A stretch of 9,658 bases of DNA from Bacteroidota bacterium (GTDB lineage: Bacteria > Bacteroidota > Ignavibacteria > Ignavibacteriales > Ignavibacteriaceae). Each line of letters starts with the position of its first letter. Within the stretch, counting starts at the first letter, position 1. The stretch lies in NCBI GenBank assembly GCA_024278655.1, contig JAJRSV010000144.1, positions 1-9,658 on the forward strand, in the 5' to 3' direction. The notes under the pieces are model-generated. The model was not told the DNA's origin. It saw nothing but the letters and a program-made list of their open reading frames with translations, and ran no database searches. Shown in pieces: positions 5,841 to 9,658 of the stretch. Both the position numbers and the translations under genes were made by a program.

Positions 5841-6906
5841 GTATCTGATAAAACAATACCTGCAGACAATTGTGTTCGGGCTGCTTGCCTTTACGTTCAT
5901 CTTTATTGTTATAGATGCAATGGAAAAGCTTGACGACTTTATAGATAATAGTGTAACAACAGATATTATTCTTCATTATTACATTGTGTTTGCACCCGAA
6001 ATAATAAAGCTGATGACACCGGTTGCGGTTTTATTTGCGGCATTGTTTACGGCGGGCAAACTTGCAAACTTAAGCGAGCTTACCGCTATGCGTGCCTGTG
6101 GAATGAGCATCTTCAGGTTTATGGCTCCTTTTATATGGACAACGGTTTTCATAAGTATTTTTTCAATTTACTTCGGCGGTTACCTCGTCCCAATGGCTAA
6201 CAAAACCAAAATTCATATCGAGCAGGTTTACCTAAAAAAAGGAATAAACTTTACGGGAAGTAATCTTTTTTTCCAGGATTCAAAAACCCGCATCGTTAGC
6301 ATCGGTTTTTTCGACGACGCCACAAATATTGCAAGCAGGGTAAGCATCCAGGAGTTTAACCCGGAAGACTTAACACAAATGACTTCGAGAATAGACGCTC
6401 CGAAATTAAGTTACGATTCACTCTCTTCGGCATGGATAGCTATAAACGCCGTGGAAAGATTATTCAACGGAAACGATCAAACGGTTACCTACTTCGATTC
6501 GCTAAAACTGAACCAGTTGCGTTTTACACCCATCGATCTGACTAAGAAGCAGCGTAAGATGCAGGAAATGAATTTAACGGAACTGAAGGAACTGATTGAA
6601 TCGCAGGAACGAACCGGCAACGATCCAACCGCAGCATTGATTGAGTATCACTCGAGATTTGCCTTTGCTTTTACAAGCTTGATTGTAGTTCTGTTCGGAC
6701 TTCCGATTTCCGCCAACAAACGGAAAGGCGGTCTTGCGGTACAGGTTGGAATAAGTATTCTCGTTACATTTATTTATCTTGTGTTTATGAAGGTAAGTCA
6801 GGCGTTCGGTAAAAACGGGGCGATGGATCCGCTGTTAACAGCGTGGTTCGCCAATTTTATTTTTATGGCTGCTGCAATCTATTCGGTTTATAAGATAAGG
6901 CATTAA
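5824..6906 (+). CDS. lptG: LptF/LptG-family LPS export permease, LptG-like
   Basis: The partner permease of the LPS extractor, 360 residues, the usual length. It opens with MKILDKYLIKQYLQT (1-15), then TM1 about 15-33, TM2 about 48-77 and TM3 about 99-124. The periplasmic jellyroll runs about 126-275, including the LptG-like VSIQEFNPEDLTQM (173-186). The three C-terminal helices are about 278-297, 303-327 and 336-357. LSELTAMRACGMSIFR (83-98) is the coupling segment toward the LptB ATPase. The start ATG at 5824 lies inside the 3' end of the preceding permease gene, overlapping by 17 bp in another frame and without a Shine-Dalgarno, which suggests translational coupling and 1:1 synthesis, as expected for a heterodimer. 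LptB is not in the window. The stop codon overlaps the stop of the convergent gene on the other strand by four bases. Confidence 0.88.
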   Translation: MKILDKYLIKQYLQTIVFGLLAFTFIFIVIDAMEKLDDFIDNSVTTDIILHYYIVFAPEIIKLMTPVAVLFAALFTAGKLANLSELTAMRACGMSIFRFMAPFIWTTVFISIFSIYFGGYLVPMANKTKIHIEQVYLKKGINFTGSNLFFQDSKTRIVSIGFFDDATNIASRVSIQEFNPEDLTQMTSRIDAPKLSYDSLSSAWIAINAVERLFNGNDQTVTYFDSLKLNQLRFTPIDLTKKQRKMQEMNLTELKELIESQERTGNDPTAALIEYHSRFAFAFTSLIVVLFGLPISANKRKGGLAVQVGISILVTFIYLVFMKVSQAFGKNGAMDPLLTAWFANFIFMAAAIYSVYKIRH

Positions 6907-8336
6907 TTAAACTTCCACCACGAACTTAACGAGAGAGAAATGTTGCTGTACGAACGCGGGAAGAAAGTAGTTTGTAACGAGTTTGTAGCTAAGCTAACTT
7001 CTAACAACGATGTAACAAATCCCAAACCAAAAGCCCAGTTAAATCCCGTAACATCCGAATATTCAACACCGGTTCTTATCATCGGAAGGAAGTCGATAAA
7101 TCCCCACTCAACTCCAACAGAATACCTCGGACTCGTACTGTTGCCCGGCATGTTGTTAAAACCTTCGTTTATATCGGCGGCGATCAGTAAATGTCCCGGG
7201 AGATTTCCGTCATCAAACTCCGATATTTTTATGGCAACACCAAAGCGGAAAGCAGTGGGAAGCGGAGTAGAGAACTCTCCTGCAGGTTCTGTTGTTGCGG
7301 TAATTTCATCAACAAGCGAATCGAGCTTGGTTTGATCGGTTAAGTCGTCCAGAAACAAATTAGCATTACCTGTAAAGCGTGCAGTGTTTCTGCTCCAGGT
7401 AATCGAACCGATATCGGTAACAGCGGCTGAAATTATTATGTCTTTGTTTAATAAATAAGTTAATCCAAAGTCCACTCCGAAGCCGGTACCGGCAGGTGCC
7501 GGGAAGAGTTCGAAGTTAGAACTGCGGCTTGTGGAATCGAAATCGTACTGCACACCGAAGTTATCGGAGAAAGAAGTGTATGCAAGAAAATCGGATTGGG
7601 TGGATAATTCGTTTCTGTCCGAAGTTGCAAAGTTAACATTTACTCTTTCAGTACTTGCGTAAGCAAAACCATGTACTAATTTCAAAGAGATACCCGCAAT
7701 TAAATTTTTGAATATGCCTATATCCAGATCATCAAACTTACGTGCATACGACAGCGAATAATTTCTTATCCACCATGTAGAAACCTGTGCATCGCTCATA
7801 TCGAATACTTTGTTTACTGTATTACCGTTAAGTACAAGATCGATTAATGCGGAAGGCACTTTTACTTTACCGCCCGAGTAATCTGATATGCTGAAACCGA
7901 AGGCACCTATTTTTTTATCGGGCATAAAACTCACGGCTAAAAGCTGAGCACTTGCGTTCGTAAAGAAAAAGCCGCCGCTCTCAAACAGATTGTTCAGCCG
8001 TTGTTTATCCTGCTCGTTTAAGTACCTGCTGCTTCCGTTTATTCCGCCGAAGAAATAATTCAAATCGTTGAGTGAAAGTACGCTGCTGCCGGTAATAGCC
8101 GAGATTGTAGGCAAAGGGAAAACCGTGGATACCTGGAAAGTAAGCGTATCTTCAATTATAAGGTTTGCAGGATTTAAGCCCAAGGCATTAACACCAACGC
8201 TTACGGCAGTATAGGTCTTTGCCAATCCCATGCTTCGTGCATCAACCGAACCGATTGAACCGAACTGCGCAAAGGATTGAGCAGTTAAAGCTAAACCGAT
8301 TATCAGGCAATATTTTATAACTCTAACCGTACTCAT
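6903..8336 (-). CDS. Outer-membrane beta-barrel protein, DUF5723/PorV-like
   Basis: A predicted secreted outer-membrane protein of 477 residues from ATG 8336. The signal peptide runs to about residue 23 (MSTVRVIKYC, hydrophobic core, then SFA before QFG). The mature part has no cysteine. It starts with the pattern DARSMGLAKTYTAVSVGV and then NALGLNPANL (32-59), the N-terminal hallmark of FadL-fold PorV/DUF5723-like proteins (usually GDAR-MG-AYTA...NPA). A central GFGVDFGLTYLLN then VTDIGSITWSRN resembles DUF5723 barrels. Alternating hydrophobic strands and aromatic ends run to the C-terminus (NISLSLSSWWKFN). The specific function is unknown: porin, hydrophobic-compound transport, or surface-protein attachment in the PorV manner are all possible. 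Three codons upstream, TTG at 8345 would overlap the previous gene by 4 bp; I prefer ATG 8336, five bases after that stop, because it gives a cleaner signal peptide. It is co-directional with the upstream gene, hence likely an operon. Confidence 0.78.
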   Translation of the reverse strand: MSTVRVIKYCLIIGLALTAQSFAQFGSIGSVDARSMGLAKTYTAVSVGVNALGLNPANLIIEDTLTFQVSTVFPLPTISAITGSSVLSLNDLNYFFGGINGSSRYLNEQDKQRLNNLFESGGFFFTNASAQLLAVSFMPDKKIGAFGFSISDYSGGKVKVPSALIDLVLNGNTVNKVFDMSDAQVSTWWIRNYSLSYARKFDDLDIGIFKNLIAGISLKLVHGFAYASTERVNVNFATSDRNELSTQSDFLAYTSFSDNFGVQYDFDSTSRSSNFELFPAPAGTGFGVDFGLTYLLNKDIIISAAVTDIGSITWSRNTARFTGNANLFLDDLTDQTKLDSLVDEITATTEPAGEFSTPLPTAFRFGVAIKISEFDDGNLPGHLLIAADINEGFNNMPGNSTSPRYSVGVEWGFIDFLPMIRTGVEYSDVTGFNWAFGLGFVTSLLEVSLATNSLQTTFFPRSYSNISLSLSSWWKFN

Positions 8337-8341
8337 TGCAA

Positions 8342-9658
8342 TCAATTACCTTCCGGTTTAACTGTGTAGTTAATACTGCCGTAAGCCCTTATTTTAACCC
8401 ATGCATTGGGTCGGACAGCAACTATAGTTGGAGGATTCTTGAATGCATCGCTCGTTCTAACCGTAACACTCACAACTGCAAATTTTGCACGGGTCAGCAT
8501 TTCAATTTCAGATGAATTAAGTGCAACCTTAACCGGTGGATTTATAAAAGAACCGGTTACTTCCCCGTCGCTGCCGACAGGCGCCCCTTCGAAGAATAAG
8601 GTATCGGTCCCGTTCGAATTTTTAGAAATAGTAAACAGCCGGTTATGATTTTCATCCACAAGATCAATCTTTAACCAACCGGCTAACGGTACCGCGTTTT
8701 CAAGTTCTATTGTAACCGATGCCGCATTGCCGTCTTGTATTGCATCCTTTTGCTCCTGCGTTAATGTTATTTCGGTGCTGTCGACCATAGTTGACTTTTT
8801 AAGAGCAATGAAACTCTTAGTTTTAAATGTTACTTCAAACTTTATAGAATCGGTAATTGCAACCGAGCCGCGTTCGTTAGCCGGATTTATTATATACTCC
8901 GCCTGCAATAAGATCGTATCCGGCAGGAATGAAATAAAATCGGTTATGTTGCTGTTATTTTCATTAAATATTCTACGCACGTTTCCGCCGTCAATATAAA
9001 TAGACATATTTTCGCTTCCGGTGCTGTCCCTTAACAGAAACTGCGTGCCGTCATCTCTTAACCCGATTATGTTAAGGTTTGTTACGTCAACGGGAAACGG
9101 ATCGCTGTAAGGAGTAATGAACTCTGCATCGAGAATCATATCGGCTTCGCGTAGAATAGCTTTATCCCTGTAGTCCGAAGTGTTTTCCGGTGCAAACCTG
9201 AAACGGTTCTCTCTTTCACCCAATGATGTTGGAGGAAGCAAACCGGAAACATAACTGAACATAATATCTCTTGTTGTAAGATCCACATAAATTAACTGCT
9301 GAACTCCTGACAACGTAGAAGCCGATGCATTTAATTGAAAGCTGTTTCTGTACTCAGGCGGCTGGTTATCGAGTACATGATAATTATTGTTTGATAAATC
9401 GTATGTAACCGCTTTCGAAGAAAACGGCTGAACATTTAGTGTAATATAAAGCTGACTACCCGAAGCATCCTTTACACCGGGGAAAACAATATTCAAACTT
9501 ACCTCATCGCCCGAAGGGTTATCGACGGACAGATCGATAAAGCCCTGTAAAAACACGGCGCTATCTATTTCCGCACCGTCGGGAAAAGGAATGTAAAGCG
9601 TAACCTGCTGCGAATCGGTTAACACGGGAACATCGGTAACGGAAGAAGTTCCGTTTAG
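8342..9658 (-). CDS. Beta-rich hypothetical protein, probably exported, 5' end beyond the window
   Basis: The frame is open for 438 codons to the right edge, so the true start and any signal peptide are outside. A GTG at 9625 is in frame but is probably not the start, because coding continues upstream as LNGTSSVTDVP with no ribosome binding site. The visible part contains no cysteine, is rich in Asn, Asp, Ser and Thr, and consists of many alternating beta-type segments with short Asn/Asp/Gly turns (for example FIDLSVDNPSGDEVSLNIVF and WVKIRAYGSINYTV). That is consistent with several beta-sandwich domains in the periplasm or on the surface. I see no catalytic motif, membrane helix or C-terminal sorting domain, and do not recognise the family. 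It is immediately followed by the outer-membrane protein gene (5 bp, or a TTGA overlap), so the two products may work together. A GGAAGG stretch near its 3' end (8349..8354) could help ribosome loading for the next gene. Confidence 0.8.
   Translation of the reverse strand, partial: LNGTSSVTDVPVLTDSQQVTLYIPFPDGAEIDSAVFLQGFIDLSVDNPSGDEVSLNIVFPGVKDASGSQLYITLNVQPFSSKAVTYDLSNNNYHVLDNQPPEYRNSFQLNASASTLSGVQQLIYVDLTTRDIMFSYVSGLLPPTSLGERENRFRFAPENTSDYRDKAILREADMILDAEFITPYSDPFPVDVTNLNIIGLRDDGTQFLLRDSTGSENMSIYIDGGNVRRIFNENNSNITDFISFLPDTILLQAEYIINPANERGSVAITDSIKFEVTFKTKSFIALKKSTMVDSTEITLTQEQKDAIQDGNAASVTIELENAVPLAGWLKIDLVDENHNRLFTISKNSNGTDTLFFEGAPVGSDGEVTGSFINPPVKVALNSSEIEMLTRAKFAVVSVTVRTSDAFKNPPTIVAVRPNAWVKIRAYGSINYTVKPEGN

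Noticed and set aside
5615..5869. An 84-codon minus-strand open frame across the lptF/lptG junction
   Set aside because: It is antisense to conserved membrane-helix coding sequence and has no plausible start signal.
6940..7335. A 131-codon plus-strand open frame opposite the outer-membrane protein gene
   Set aside because: The minus-strand reading has a signal peptide at its start and barrel-like strands throughout, so the plus-strand frame is a shadow.
8406..8999. Two plus-strand open frames (80 and 90 codons) opposite the beta-rich gene
   Set aside because: They are antisense to a 438-codon open frame, with no ribosome binding sites and no family resemblance.
9623..9625. GTG as the start of the right-edge gene
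   Set aside because: The frame remains open upstream to the window edge with the same coding character, and no Shine-Dalgarno precedes the GTG; the gene is better treated as partial.

Overview
The window looks like chromosomal DNA from a Gram-negative bacterium of the Bacteroidota/Chlorobiota side, most likely an Ignavibacteria-type organism. The reasons are: an LPS-export permease pair and an outer-membrane barrel protein of a Bacteroidota-style family; genes that mostly lack Shine-Dalgarno sequences mixed with a few strong ones; a TAnnTTTG-type promoter element upstream of one gene; and AT-rich spacers between moderate-GC genes. The phylum call is an inference from protein style, not from a marker gene.

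Layout, left to right. At the very left edge (minus strand, running off the window) is what looks like the 5' end of the tmRNA gene ssrA, preceded by a small heptamer repeat. Next, on the minus strand, is a two-gene unit read right to left: a YgfZ/GcvT-like folate-binding protein, then a PduO-type cob(I)alamin adenosyltransferase, overlapping by ATGA. Upstream of it are a lone lipoprotein of unknown function and an M20-family metallodipeptidase with a TTG start and a perfect AGGAGG ribosome binding site, all on the minus strand.

A 216-bp divergent spacer then leads to the only plus-strand genes, a 17-bp overlapping lptF-like/lptG-like pair. These would form the two transmembrane subunits of the inner-membrane LPS extractor together with LptB encoded elsewhere. 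lptG converges on the next minus-strand gene so tightly that the two stop codons share four bases.

The right end (minus strand) carries a cysteine-free beta-rich protein of unknown function, open to the window edge, followed directly by a signal-peptide-bearing DUF5723/PorV-like outer-membrane protein. The two probably form an operon of cell-envelope proteins.

Most of the window is housekeeping or envelope biology. I see no insertion sequence, CRISPR array, tRNA, rRNA, toxin-antitoxin or defence module, and no frameshifted gene. The least explained parts are the right-hand envelope pair, the orphan lipoprotein, the palindrome-rich spacer at 2724..2879 and the heptamer repeat next to ssrA.
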